Origin: Intestinimonas timonensis
Lineage (GTDB): Bacteria; Bacillota; Clostridia; Oscillospirales; Oscillospiraceae
Direction: 5' to 3'
Length of the DNA: 64,000 nt
NCBI RefSeq assembly: GCF_900626145.1
Contig: NZ_LR130816.1
Span: 476,264-540,263, forward strand
The notes beneath the pieces are model-generated. The model worked only from the letters and a program-made list of their open reading frames with translations, had not been told where the DNA came from and ran no database searches. Positions 8,790 through 20,397 of the stretch are shown piece after piece. Each line of letters begins with the position of its first letter. Position 1 is the stretch's first letter. A program made the translations under genes and the position numbers.

Positions 8790-9488
8790 ATGGAGCACCC
8801 CATCGGTATCATCGGCGGCATGGGCCCCATGGCCTCCCAGCTCTTTTATAAAATGGTGACGGAGCACACGGCGGCGGAGCGGGATCAGGACCACATCGAT
8901 CTCATTCTGCTCAGCGACGCCTCCATGCCCGACCGGACGGCGGCCATCCTGTCGGGGCAGTACGAGGGGCCCTATGAGCAGCTCCTCTCCGACGCCCGGC
9001 TGCTGGAGCAGTGCGGCTGCACCGCCATCGCCATCACCTGCAACACCGCCCACTTTTTCGCCGACATGATCGCCGACAAGATCGGCATTCCCATCCTCCA
9101 CATGATCCGGGAGACGGCGGCCGCCCTGGCCGGACGGTGTCCCGGCGGCGTTGTCGGCGTCATGGCCACCGACGGCACGGTGCAGACCGGTCTCTACCAG
9201 AAGGCCCTGACCGAGCGGGGCCTCACCCCCTGGACCCCTCCGGCGGAGATCCAGAAGGAGGTCATGCACCAGATCTACGACCGGGTGAAAAAGGGCCTGC
9301 CCTGCGACCAGGAGAGCTGGACACGCATCGAAGCGGCCTACCGGCAGGCGGGCTGTGCCGCCGTGGTGCTGGCCTGCACGGAGCTCTCGGTCATCAAGGC
9401 CGACGAGGGCCTGGGGGACTGGTATGTGGACCCCATGGAGACCCTGGCCCGGAAGGTCATCGAGACCGCCGGAAAGACCTATCGCTGA
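8790..9488 (+). CDS. aspartate/glutamate racemase family protein
   Basis: A 232-residue cofactor-independent racemase. The two catalytic cysteines are visible: C84 in ITCNTAH and C196 in LACTEL, both in the conserved setting. It opens with GIIGGMGPMAS, typical of the aspartate racemase branch. It would interconvert D- and L-aspartate or glutamate in the cytosol. Start at ATG 8790 after AGAGGG; an in-frame ATG at 8709 lies before the hairpin and would add a non-conserved tail. Placed between a peptide importer and two aminopeptidases, it probably makes released D-amino acids usable. The substrate is inferred. Confidence 0.9.
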   Translation: MEHPIGIIGGMGPMASQLFYKMVTEHTAAERDQDHIDLILLSDASMPDRTAAILSGQYEGPYEQLLSDARLLEQCGCTAIAITCNTAHFFADMIADKIGIPILHMIRETAAALAGRCPGGVVGVMATDGTVQTGLYQKALTERGLTPWTPPAEIQKEVMHQIYDRVKKGLPCDQESWTRIEAAYRQAGCAAVVLACTELSVIKADEGLGDWYVDPMETLARKVIETAGKTYR

Positions 9489-9506
9489 GGAGAGGAGAAC
9501 AAGACT

Positions 9507-10541
9507 ATGGGACTGCCTGAAAACAGCGGCTTTGACCTCCACGCCAAGTGGCCCCGGGGAGAGCGGGACCTCATCACCGACGTGCCCGGGGTGAAGGTGG
9601 GCCATGTGACACTGAAGGAGGGGGACGTCCACACCGGCGTCACCGCCGTGCTGCCCCACGGGGGCAACTGCTTCCAGGACAAGGTGATGGCCGGGGTGTC
9701 GGTCATCAACGGCTTCGGCAAGAGCGTGGGCCTCATCCAGATTCAGGAGCTGGGTACCATCGAGACCCCCATCCTCCTCACCAACACCCTGAGCGTGGGC
9801 ACCGCCTGTGAGGAGCTCACCCGGTATATGCTGGAGGGAAATCCGGACATCGGGGTCACCACCGGCACGGTGAACTGCGTGGTCACCGAGTGCAACGACG
9901 GACGGCTCAACGACATTCGGGGCCTCCACGTCCGCCCTGAGCACGTCCGTGAGGCCCTGGCCAACGCGAGGGAGGACTTTGAAGAGGGGGACGTGGGCGG
10001 CGGCACCGGCATGGTCTGCCTGGGCCTCAAGGGTGGCATCGGCTCCGCCTCCCGGCGGGTGGAGGTGGACGGCCAGACCTACACCGTGGGCGCCCTGGTC
10101 ATGTCCAACTTCGGCGCGCCGGGCAACCTCATCATCGGCGGAAAGCACTACGACACCAACCTGGGCCGGGACGAGCGGAAGGACGAGGGCTCCATCATCA
10201 TGCTCCTGGCCACCGACATCCCCCTCAACGAGCGGCAGCTGAGTCGGCTGGCCAAGCGGTCCATGGTTGCCCTGGGCCGGGTGGGCTCCTACTGCGGCAA
10301 CGGCAGCGGCGACATCGCCATCGCCTTCACCACCGCCAACCGCCTGCCCCATTACAGTGAGAAAAACATCCTGGAGACTAGGATGTTCTACGACGAAAAC
10401 ATCGACCGGGTATTTGTGGCCGGGGTGGAGGCGGTGGAGGAGGCCATCATCAGCTCCCTCTACCACGCCGAGACCACCACGGGTGTCCGGGGCAACTGCT
10501 ACCTGGGCCTCCGGGACTTCGTGGCCAGGTACGGCGGTTAA
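9507..10541 (+). CDS. P1-family aminopeptidase (DmpA/BapA type)
   Basis: A 344-residue peptidase of family P1 (Ntn-hydrolase-like DmpA fold). Features: DVPGVKVGH at the N-terminus, GVTAVLPHG, and the self-cleavage site G228-S229 in EGSIIMLLATD, where the new N-terminal Ser becomes the nucleophile. DmpA-type enzymes release N-terminal residues, including D-Ala and beta-amino acids, from short peptides and esters. GAGGAGA precedes ATG 9507. It is translated 18 bp after the racemase and 13 bp before the M55 peptidase. Stereospecificity is inferred from context. Confidence 0.92.
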   Translation: MGLPENSGFDLHAKWPRGERDLITDVPGVKVGHVTLKEGDVHTGVTAVLPHGGNCFQDKVMAGVSVINGFGKSVGLIQIQELGTIETPILLTNTLSVGTACEELTRYMLEGNPDIGVTTGTVNCVVTECNDGRLNDIRGLHVRPEHVREALANAREDFEEGDVGGGTGMVCLGLKGGIGSASRRVEVDGQTYTVGALVMSNFGAPGNLIIGGKHYDTNLGRDERKDEGSIIMLLATDIPLNERQLSRLAKRSMVALGRVGSYCGNGSGDIAIAFTTANRLPHYSEKNILETRMFYDENIDRVFVAGVEAVEEAIISSLYHAETTTGVRGNCYLGLRDFVARYGG

Positions 10542-10554
10542 AGGGGGCGATCCT

Positions 10555-11367
10555 ATGGCAGTTTATTTCATCAGCGCCGACCTGGAGGGGATCACCGACG
10601 TCACCGCCTGGTGCGAGACCGAGCCGGGCGGCCAGGGCTACGAGGAGGCCCGGCTCCAGATGACCCGGGAGGCGGCGGCGGCCTGTGAGGCCATCCTGGC
10701 CGCCGGCCACCAGGTGGTGGTCCGGGACGGCCACGACTGCGCCCGGAACCTCCTGCACGACAAGCTGCCCCGGGGCGTGCGGCTCATGCGGGGCTGGGCC
10801 TGTCACCCCGGCTCCATGATGGCCGGTGTGGACGGAAGCTATGCCGGCGCCCTCTATGTCGGCTACCACGCCCCCGCCGGCACCGACGGCAGCCCCCTGG
10901 CCCACACCATCAACAAAAACATCATCCGCTGCCTGAAGATCAACGGCCGCGTCGCCTCCGAGTTCACCCTCAATTCCCTGTACGCCGCCCAGATGGGGGT
11001 GCCCTCCATTTTCCTCAGCGGCGACGAGACCATCTGCCGCCTGGCGGCGGAGGAGATCCCCGGCCTCACCACCGTGGCGGTGAAGGAGTGCCGGGGCAAC
11101 TCCACCTTCAACCTCCACCCCGACGACGCCTGCGAGGCCATCCGGGCAGGAGTGGCGGCGGCCCTGGCCCGGCCCCTGCCGGTGCGCCCGGTGCCGGAGG
11201 AGTTGGTGCTGGAGGCCGATCTCACCGGCCACCAGGCGGCCCGCCGTGCCCAGGCCCTGACGGCCCTGGCCCGGTCCCCCTTCACCCGCACCGCCGTGGA
11301 TGCCGTCTCCTACACCGCCCACAGCCCTACGGAGCTCAACCAGGCCGTGGAGGAGATCATTGGCTGA
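10555..11367 (+). CDS. M55-family D-aminopeptidase (Bacillus DppA-like)
   Basis: A 270-residue zinc peptidase related to B. subtilis DppA. Metal-site candidates are present: D9-L-E11 in SADLEGITDV, H60 in RDGHD, H105 in VGYHAP and E136 in GRVASEF; H117 lies in the conserved LAHTI. Family members form decamers and cleave D-Ala-D-Ala and related D-peptides. AAGGGGG precedes ATG 10555; a longer in-frame opening upstream is a shadow of the P1 gene. It is the last gene of the operon, as D-aminopeptidase is in the B. subtilis dpp operon, where it is first. No terminator is obvious before the hsp20 promoter. Confidence 0.93.
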   Translation: MAVYFISADLEGITDVTAWCETEPGGQGYEEARLQMTREAAAACEAILAAGHQVVVRDGHDCARNLLHDKLPRGVRLMRGWACHPGSMMAGVDGSYAGALYVGYHAPAGTDGSPLAHTINKNIIRCLKINGRVASEFTLNSLYAAQMGVPSIFLSGDETICRLAAEEIPGLTTVAVKECRGNSTFNLHPDDACEAIRAGVAAALARPLPVRPVPEELVLEADLTGHQAARRAQALTALARSPFTRTAVDAVSYTAHSPTELNQAVEEIIG

Positions 11368-11424
11368 GGCCCTCCCGCCGGAAATCGCTTATTTTATGAA
11401 CAAACATCGTTCCTTTTGTAAACA

Positions 11425-11451
11425 TTAGCACTCTCGCATTGAAAGTGCTAA
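11425..11451 (+). promoter_or_regulatory. CIRCE element (HrcA operator)
   Basis: TTAGCACTC, 9 nt, then AAGTGCTAA. This matches the CIRCE consensus TTAGCACTC-N9-GAGTGCTAA with one substitution (G to A). It overlaps the -35 box of the hsp20 promoter, so HrcA binding would block transcription until heat or misfolded protein titrates GroEL. Confidence 0.93.
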
Positions 11452-11467
11452 TTCACAGTGCTATAAC
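11439..11467 (+). promoter_or_regulatory. hsp20 promoter
   Basis: TTGAAA at 11439-11444, 17-nt spacer, TATAAC at 11462-11467. The -35 lies inside the CIRCE operator. The transcript would have a leader of about 75 nt before ATG 11546. Confidence 0.8.
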
Positions 11468-11545
11468 ATAATTGTTCCAAGAAGAGGAGTTCAGAGAGCT
11501 CCTCCGCAGGGCAAAAAGTAAGTGCTGTGAATGGAGGAATGACTT

Positions 11546-11992
11546 ATGTTGCCCAGCATTTTTGGTGAGAACCTGTTCGATGATTTCTTTGATGACCGCT
11601 TTGGGATGTTCCCCATGTGGAATAATAGCCGTGATCCGCTCTACGGCAAGCACGCCAAGAACCTGATGAAGACCGATGTGCGGGAGACCGAGAACACCTA
11701 CGAGGTGGATGTGGATCTGCCCGGCTTCAAGAAGGACGAGATCACCGTGGACCTGAAGGACGGCTACCTGACCATCAGCGCCGCCAAGGGCCTGGACAAG
11801 GACGAGAAGGACAAGGAGGGCCGTTACATCCGCCAGGAGCGCTACGCCGGTGCATGCAGCCGGAGCTTCTACGTGGGCGATGTGAAGCCCGAGGACGTGG
11901 CCGCCAAGTACGAGGACGGTATCCTGAAGCTGTCCATGCCCAAGCAGGGCAAGCCGGAGCTGCCCAAGCGCTCCACCATCGCCATCGCCTGA
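11546..11992 (+). CDS. hsp20: Hsp20/alpha-crystallin small heat-shock protein
   Basis: A 148-residue small heat-shock protein. The alpha-crystallin domain runs from about residue 40 to 135 (TDVRETENTYEVDVDLPGF ... DGILKLSMPK) and ends with the short PELPKRSTIAIA tail that holds an I-x-I type assembly motif. It is an ATP-independent holdase that keeps unfolding proteins soluble in the cytosol. GGAGGA lies 7 nt before ATG 11546. Control by HrcA through the upstream CIRCE is well supported; a strong terminator follows directly, so it is a single-gene unit. Confidence 0.97.
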   Translation: MLPSIFGENLFDDFFDDRFGMFPMWNNSRDPLYGKHAKNLMKTDVRETENTYEVDVDLPGFKKDEITVDLKDGYLTISAAKGLDKDEKDKEGRYIRQERYAGACSRSFYVGDVKPEDVAAKYEDGILKLSMPKQGKPELPKRSTIAIA

Positions 11993-12021
11993 TGGAACAA
12001 GTTCATACCGATTGATCTGTA

Positions 12022-12059
12022 AAAAGGGGGCGCTCCCAGAGATGGGAGCGCCCCCTTTT
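12022..12059. terminator. bidirectional terminator between hsp20 and trmO
   Basis: AAAAGGGGGCGCTCCC, loop AGAGAT, then the exact complement. A-run and T-run on the two sides let it work for hsp20 (+) and the convergent trmO (-). Confidence 0.92.
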
Positions 12060-12067
12060 GCATACCT

Positions 12068-12760
12068 TCAGGGCTTCAGAGCTTCAATGGACAGGACGGT
12101 GAGGGTGTTGCCGGAGACGGAGAAGCGGATGTTGTGACCGGCAAAATCCATGCCGTAGACCCGGTCCGGGTCGTGCTGGTAGGAGGGCCTGGGGTCGCGG
12201 GAGAGAACCCCCAGCAGGGCACGGGCCTTGTCCTCCGGCAGACGCTCCAGCAGGGCGGGCGGGCAGTCCACCTCCAGCTCGGCGCCGCCGGTGGGGGCGA
12301 ACCCCCCCAGGGCCTCGGGATGGCAGTCTGCGTAGGGGAGGTAGGGCTTGATGTCCAGAATGGGGGTGCCGTCCATGAGGTCGGCCCCCGAGACGATGAG
12401 CTGGGGGCCGTCGGGGGTGTGGAGCCGGATCTCCTCCAGCTTCACGGCGGAGAGGCCGATGGGGTTGGGCCGGAAGGGGGAGCGGGTGGCAAAGACCCCC
12501 ATGCGCTCGTTGCCCCCCAGCCGGGGCGGACGGACGGTGGGGGACCAGCGGGCACCCACTGAGCGGGAAAAGACCCACACCAGCCACAGATGGGAAAAGC
12601 CCTCCAGCCCTCGGAGGGCGTCGGGGTTGCGGTATTCCGGCGTAAAGACCACCGCCGCCCGGAGGGACTCCACCAGGCCGCTCTGCCTGGGGATGCCGAA
12701 CTTGGTGGGGAAGTCGCTGCGGATGTGGGCCACGGGGGCCAGAGTGAGGGCCTCAGACAC
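12068..12760 (-). CDS. trmO: tRNA (N6-threonylcarbamoyladenosine37-N6)-methyltransferase TrmO
   Basis: A 230-residue TsaA/YaeB/VirR family protein. The SAM-binding TsaA domain shows IRSDFPTKFGIPRQ, LEGFSHLWLVWVF and the conserved ATRSPFRPNPIGLSAV block; a C-terminal domain with the usual DPRPSY motif follows. It N6-methylates t6A37 in some tRNAs, using SAM through an unusual beta-barrel fold. The gene begins a few bases from the end of the GGDEF/EAL gene (8-bp overlap), so the two are probably cotranscribed on the minus strand, though function is unrelated. Identification is firm. Confidence 0.95.
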   Translation of the reverse strand: MSEALTLAPVAHIRSDFPTKFGIPRQSGLVESLRAAVVFTPEYRNPDALRGLEGFSHLWLVWVFSRSVGARWSPTVRPPRLGGNERMGVFATRSPFRPNPIGLSAVKLEEIRLHTPDGPQLIVSGADLMDGTPILDIKPYLPYADCHPEALGGFAPTGGAELEVDCPPALLERLPEDKARALLGVLSRDPRPSYQHDPDRVYGMDFAGHNIRFSVSGNTLTVLSIEALKP

Positions 12761-14692
12761 GGGGCAAAGCCTCCTTTTCAGCAGTGTTCAGGAAGGTAAC
12801 CAGCGCCTCCTCGGGCATGGGCCGGGCCAGGTGGTAGCCCTGGAGCCAGTCCACGCCGCAGCCGCCCAGGGCGTCGGCCTGGGCCTGCGTCTCCACCCCC
12901 TCGGCCACCACCGCCACGTCCAGCTCGTGGAAGAGTGCCACCAGGCCGTGGATGAGCTGGCGGCTACGGGGGCTGGCAGGGTAGGCGCTGAGCAGGCTGT
13001 GGTCCAGCTTGACGCACTGGAAGGGGAGGTCCAGAGCGCAGGACAGGTTGGACCAGCCGGTACCAAAGTCGTCCAGGTAAAAGTGGATGCCCATACCGGA
13101 GAGCTGCCCCATCACCTCCGCCGTACGGCCGATGTCCTGGGCGGCCACCCGTTCGGTGATCTCAATCTTCAGCCGGTCAGGGGAGAGGGCATAGGTCTCC
13201 AGACAGCGGCGCAGCCGGGGGACCAGGTCAGGGTCCAGGAACTGCTGCATGGACAGGTTGATGGACACACTCTCCTGGGCGGAGGCCGTCCCTCCGCCCA
13301 GCAGGCGGCAGACCTCCTCCAGCACCAGCCAGCTCAGCTCGTCGATGAGACCGGACTCCTCTGCCAGGGGAATGAACTCGGCGGGGGGATGGGCTCTCCC
13401 TCCGGGCTGGAAAGGCGAAGCAGGGCCTCGGCGGAGGTGAAGGCGCCGGCGGCGGTGCTCCACACCGGCTGGTACCACACCTGGAACCGGCGCTCCTGGA
13501 GGGACTGACGCATCAGGGAAACCAGATCCTTGCGGCGCTGGAGCATCTGTGCCGCCTGCCCCTGGAAGCGCACCGGTTCGCCGTCGCCCTTCCGGGCCAG
13601 ATCCAGGCTGTACTCCAGAGCCTCCAGCAGCCGCCCCACCGTCCAGTGCTCACCGGCACACAGCAGGTCGGCCAGACGCACGGTGAGCACGGCCTGCGCC
13701 GCCCCCAGGCTCAGAGGCTCCGCGAAATGGTTCCGAATGGTCTGGAGCCGGGCGGCGCCGTCAGCGTCAGGGTAGGGGAGGAGCAGGGCGAACTCCACAT
13801 TGCCGAACCGAAAGACCCGGCCCCGGGGGAAGAGCCGCTCCAGCTGCCGGGCGACCTCGTAGAGAAAGGAATCTCCCATCCGGTGGCCGAAGCGGCGGTT
13901 GATGTCGGAGAACTGTTGGAGCCCCAGCAGGATCACCTGGAACCGCTGGCGGCTGGCCAGGCGGAGGGAGAGCTCGTTGCAGAAGCTGTTGCGGTTGCCC
14001 ACGCCGGTGAGGCTGTCCTGCTCCACCAGACGGCTCTGAAAGCTGATGTAGAGGATGAGGTCGGCCATGGTGACGATGGCACCGTTGAGGAGGATCTCGG
14101 GGTAGAGGCGCTGGAAGATGATCATGAGCACTACCAGCGGGGGCAGGGTGCGCATAACGTGGACCATGCTCCGGCTGACGCTGGGGCGGTTGCGCAGATA
14201 GCACACCATCAGGGCGGCCAGCTCCACCGCCAGGATGCCGTAGCCCAGGGCATTGAGAGGACCGCGGCGGTAGGCGCCCTGTTCGTCGAAGAAAAAGAGA
14301 ATGCCGCTGCGGAGGTTCCACAGCACCGCTGCCGCGAAGAAGAGCGTCAGTACTGCCACAAAGACGATGGCGCGCCGGAGAGTCCGGTCGCTGTACGCAT
14401 GCTCCAGGATCAGGGAGAAGAGATAGGCCGCCATGACCGAGCACATGAGGACGCTGATAAAAAAGTAAAGGCTGTTGAGCAGCACGTTGAGCCACAGGGG
14501 CACCACAATGGTGCCACCGATGGTGAACACGCACAGAATGTTCAGCAAAATGGAGTCCAGAGAGAGCAGCAGGCAGGCCTGATACACGCGCTGACGGCGG
14601 GTGGGCGCCTGTTTTTGTCCATGGGAGGAGAACATCAGCAGCACCAGTATGATGATACAGAGCAATTCCGCCGACAGGGACCACCGAATCAT
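12753..14692 (-). pseudogene. membrane GGDEF-EAL protein, split by a frameshift in a G6/C6 tract
   Basis: One gene read in two frames. The first part (14692 down to 13334) has about six membrane segments (residues 1-215), a GGDEF domain with a degenerate active site (GNVEF for GGDEF), and the start of an EAL domain including the EALLRL motif. The rest of the EAL domain continues in the next frame from about 13388 to 12753: AEFIPLAEESGLI, INLSMQQF, EITER, LDDFGTG, KLD, VAEGVET, LQGY. All metal and catalytic residues of a c-di-GMP phosphodiesterase are kept across both parts. The switch falls at the six-G run 13383-13388; one extra base would restore the frame. Either a recent mutation, slippage-based phase switching, or a read error. 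AGGAGGTGA precedes ATG 14692. Confidence 0.88.
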
Positions 14693-14916
14693 GCCGTCAC
14701 CTCCTCTGCCCTCTTCAAACGGAAGTCATATCGAGTATTTTATCACGAATTTTGGGAAATGAACAGGGAAAATCCCGCCTTTCATGAGGAGCGACGTTGC
14801 GGAGAATGAAATTTCATAGGATGATAAACCAGCGGGAACCGCGTGACTTTTCCCCGGACAGCATGCTATACTTATTTTATCAGAAACCATACAAGACCAA
14901 GATCGGAGCGTGAAAT

Positions 14917-15855
14917 ATGCGGAAGCTGCCCAAGTGGATCCAGAACCTGCGGGGACTCTCACCCGCCAATTTTCTCTTTTTGACGGTGGCCGGGCTCATC
15001 AACGCCTTCGGCGTCACCATCTTCCTTGCCCCCGTCAAGCTCTATGACAGCGGCATCTCGGGGACCTCCATGCTGCTCTCCCAGCTCACCCCGGAGACGT
15101 GGACCCTCTCTATCTTCCTCCTCCTCCTCAACACCCCCCTCTTTCTCTACGGGCTGCGGCGGCAGGGGTCGGTCTTCACGGTGTACGCCATGTATACGGT
15201 GGCCGTCTACTCCCTGGGTGCGTGGCTCATCACCGATGTTCTCCCCGTGGACGTGACCATGGCCTCGCCCCTGGCGGGGTCCGACCTCCTGCTGTGCGCC
15301 CTCTTCGGCGGCCTCATCTCCGGCCTGGGCAGCGGCCTGGCCATCCGCTACGGCGGCGCCATGGACGGCATGGAGGTCATGGCGGTCATCTTTGCCAAGC
15401 GCCTGGGCGTGTCGGTGGGCACCTTCGTGATGGCCTACAACATCATCCTCTATATCATATGTGGTGTGGTCCTCCAGAGCTGGATCCTCCCACTCTACTC
15501 CATCGTCACCTACATGGCCGCCCTCAAAACGGTGGACTTCATCGTGGAGGGCCTGGACCGGTCCAAGGGGGTCTTTATCGTCACCGTCCGGCAGGAGGAG
15601 GTGTGCCGGGCCATTTCTGAGACCTTTGAGCACGGCATGACCATCGTGGACGCCAAGGGTTTTTACTCCAACTCTCCCCGGACTCTCATTTACGTGGTGG
15701 TCAACCGCTTCCAGATCATCCCCATGAAGGATCTGGTCCACCGGATCGACCCCACCGCCTATATCACCATCCACGAGGTGGCCGACGTCTTTCAGATGAA
15801 CCAGGACAGTGCTCCGGCGCCCAAACCTGAACCCACGCCTGAGCTTGAGCCGTAA
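14917..15855 (+). CDS. YitT family membrane protein (first of two)
   Basis: A 312-residue protein with five to six membrane segments (YitT_membrane, about residues 15-190) and a cytosolic DUF2179 domain (about 225-285, starting GVFIVTVRQEEVCRAI). The C-terminus is Pro-rich (APKPEPTPELEP). YitT proteins are common in Firmicutes and have no established function; transport is suspected. It starts at ATG 14917 about 220 bp from the divergent GGDEF/EAL gene; TATACT at 14867 with a weak TGACTT may be its promoter. A paralogue lies at 42036. Confidence 0.92.
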   Translation: MRKLPKWIQNLRGLSPANFLFLTVAGLINAFGVTIFLAPVKLYDSGISGTSMLLSQLTPETWTLSIFLLLLNTPLFLYGLRRQGSVFTVYAMYTVAVYSLGAWLITDVLPVDVTMASPLAGSDLLLCALFGGLISGLGSGLAIRYGGAMDGMEVMAVIFAKRLGVSVGTFVMAYNIILYIICGVVLQSWILPLYSIVTYMAALKTVDFIVEGLDRSKGVFIVTVRQEEVCRAISETFEHGMTIVDAKGFYSNSPRTLIYVVVNRFQIIPMKDLVHRIDPTAYITIHEVADVFQMNQDSAPAPKPEPTPELEP

Positions 15856-15907
15856 AACCATACATAGGAACAGGTCTGATGCACCAGACCGGAAAGGTGG
15901 AAACATC

Positions 15908-16672
15908 ATGCGCTCTTTCTTCTTCAGCCCCAGAGGAACCACGAAAAAGACCGCCCGGGCCATTCTGCGGGACTTCGGCCCGGTGGAGGAGCGGGACCTT
16001 CTTGGCCGTCCCCTCACCGAGGACCTGACCGTGCCGGCGGAGGAGCCGGTGCTGGTGGCCATGCCGGTGTACGCCGGACGCATCCCCCAGCACTGCTTCG
16101 AACAGCTCTCCGCCCACCTGAAGGGCCACGGCGGCCCGGCCATCGCCGTAGCGGTGTACGGCAACCGGGACTACGACGACGCCCTCACCGAGCTTCAGGA
16201 TCTGCTGGAGGGGAACGGCTTCCACGTGGTGGCCGCCGGCGCCTTCATCGGCCGGCACTCCATCTTCGACCACGTGGCCGCCGGCCGGCCCGACGAGGCC
16301 GATCTGGCCGCCATGGCCGACTTCGGTCGGCGCTGCCGGGAGATCCTGTCCGCCTACAACCCCGGCGGGGACCATGCCCCCATTGCCATCAAGGGCAGCC
16401 ATGACCTGCCTTCCCACAAGCGGGTGCCCTTCCACCCCTCCGCCGGGGACCGGTGCATGAAGTGCAACGCCTGCGCCAACGCCTGCCCCGCCGGCGCCAT
16501 TCCCAAGGATACTCCCTGGGTCACCGACAACGACAAGTGTATCTCCTGCGGCGCCTGTATCTACCTCTGTCCCACCCAGACCCGGCAGTACCGGGGGGAG
16601 GCCTATGAGACCACCGCCAGAGGCTTTGAGGCCAAGTGCGCCAAGCGCCGGGAGCCGGAGGTGTTCTTTTAA
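15908..16672 (+). CDS. EFR1-type flavodoxin-like ferredoxin
   Basis: A 254-residue fusion of a flavodoxin-like N-terminal half (FFFSPRGTTKKTA phosphate-loop region; AMPVYAGRIP) and a C-terminal pair of 4Fe-4S motifs: CMKCNACANACP and CISCGACIYLCP. EFR1 proteins are thought to move electrons between ferredoxin-type centres and flavin enzymes. AAAGGTGG precedes ATG 15908. The nitroreductase-like gene starts 3 bp downstream, so the two are likely an electron-transfer pair with the EFR1 protein feeding the flavin enzyme. Reaction partner is inferred. Confidence 0.9.
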   Translation: MRSFFFSPRGTTKKTARAILRDFGPVEERDLLGRPLTEDLTVPAEEPVLVAMPVYAGRIPQHCFEQLSAHLKGHGGPAIAVAVYGNRDYDDALTELQDLLEGNGFHVVAAGAFIGRHSIFDHVAAGRPDEADLAAMADFGRRCREILSAYNPGGDHAPIAIKGSHDLPSHKRVPFHPSAGDRCMKCNACANACPAGAIPKDTPWVTDNDKCISCGACIYLCPTQTRQYRGEAYETTARGFEAKCAKRREPEVFF

Positions 16673-16675
16673 GCC

Positions 16676-17428
16676 GTGAATGAGATCATACAGAGCCTTT
16701 ACGACCGCAAGTCGGTGCGGGCCTTTGAGGACCGGCCGGTGCCCGGGGAGCTGAAGGAGGCCATTCTGGCCGCCGCCGCCCAGGCCCCCACCGCCGGCTG
16801 CCAGCAGCTCTACACCATCCTGGACATCACAGACCAGGCCCTCAAGGAGGCCCTGGCCGAGACCTGTGACCACCAGCCCTTCATCGCCCAGGCCCCGGTG
16901 GTCCTCGTCTTCTGCGCCGACTGCCTGCGCTGGTATGACGCCTACCGGGCGGCGGGGCTCTCCCCCCGGCGCCCCGGCCCCGGCGACCTGATGCTGGCCG
17001 TCACCGACGCCGCCATCGCCGCCCAGAACGCCGTGGTGGCCGCCCAGAGCCTGGGACTGGGCTCCTGCTACATCGGGGACATCATGGAGCGGTACGAGGA
17101 CCAGCGCAAGCTTTTACATCTGCCACCCTGGGTCTTCCCCGCCTGTATGCTGGTGCTGGGCTGGCCCACCCAGCAGCAAAAGGAGCGGAAAAAGCCGGAA
17201 CGGTTCGACAAGTCCTTCATCGTCCACGAAAATGGCTACCGCCGCCTGGACGAGTCCGCCCTCCGGACCATGTTCCGGGACCGCTGCGGCGGCCAGACCT
17301 TTGAGGGTTTCCTCTCCGCCTTCTGCCATCGGAAGTACGAATCGGACTTTTCCAGGGAGATGAGCCGTTCTGTGGGGGAGTATCTCCAAGACCTGGAACA
17401 GGTGGCGGAGCTTTCCACGGAAAAATAA
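16676..17428 (+). CDS. nitroreductase family flavoprotein
   Basis: A 250-residue FMN-dependent nitroreductase-like protein: YDRKSVRAFEDRPV at the N-terminus (FMN phosphate contact R residues), AAAAQAPTAGCQQ, and AAQSLGLGSCYIGDI. The last 70 residues form an extra C-terminal extension beyond the core (HRKYESDFSREMSRSVGEYL), seen in NfsA-like clostridial members. It starts with GTG at 16676, three bases after the EFR1 stop, and has only a distant GGAGG, so translational coupling is likely. Physiological substrate is unknown. Confidence 0.9.
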   Translation: MNEIIQSLYDRKSVRAFEDRPVPGELKEAILAAAAQAPTAGCQQLYTILDITDQALKEALAETCDHQPFIAQAPVVLVFCADCLRWYDAYRAAGLSPRRPGPGDLMLAVTDAAIAAQNAVVAAQSLGLGSCYIGDIMERYEDQRKLLHLPPWVFPACMLVLGWPTQQQKERKKPERFDKSFIVHENGYRRLDESALRTMFRDRCGGQTFEGFLSAFCHRKYESDFSREMSRSVGEYLQDLEQVAELSTEK

Positions 17429-17449
17429 CCAAAGTCAGAGAAAGTTTTG

Positions 17450-17477
17450 TTGCAATTTTCTATCGGAATGGTATAAT
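17450..17477 (+). promoter_or_regulatory. ppdK promoter
   Basis: TTGCAA at 17450-17455, 16-nt spacer, TATAAT at 17472-17477, about 47 nt before the AAGGAGGA ribosome site. Confidence 0.8.
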
Positions 17478-17530
17478 TGTGGCAAGCGATACCAAATCGA
17501 CTTTTGAACTTCAATAAGGAGGATGAACCA

Positions 17531-20158
<2,628 letters not shown>

Positions 20159-20281
20159 GGAAGCGTTCTGTCATCACCATCGGATTTGACGAGGTACAAG
20201 CCCTCTAAATTCCGCGGATGCGGTATCGAACCGTCAAAATGACAGGATCTGACCGTGGAGGTTGCTGTCTGAATGCCAAAA

Positions 20282-20320
20282 CCCCCGCACATTCCCCAAA
20301 CGGGAATGTGCGGGGGTTTT
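20282..20320 (+). terminator. ppdK terminator
   Basis: CCCCCGCACATTCCC, loop CAAAC, then the exact complement (15-bp perfect stem) and TTTT; an A-run precedes it, so it may also stop the convergent FUSC transcript. Confidence 0.92.
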
Positions 20321-20397
20321 CTTGTGCCGGAGGCAGCCCTCCCTGCCGGATTACCAGGCGTATATCCTTGTGGAGATATACGGCTTTGCTTGAAAGG

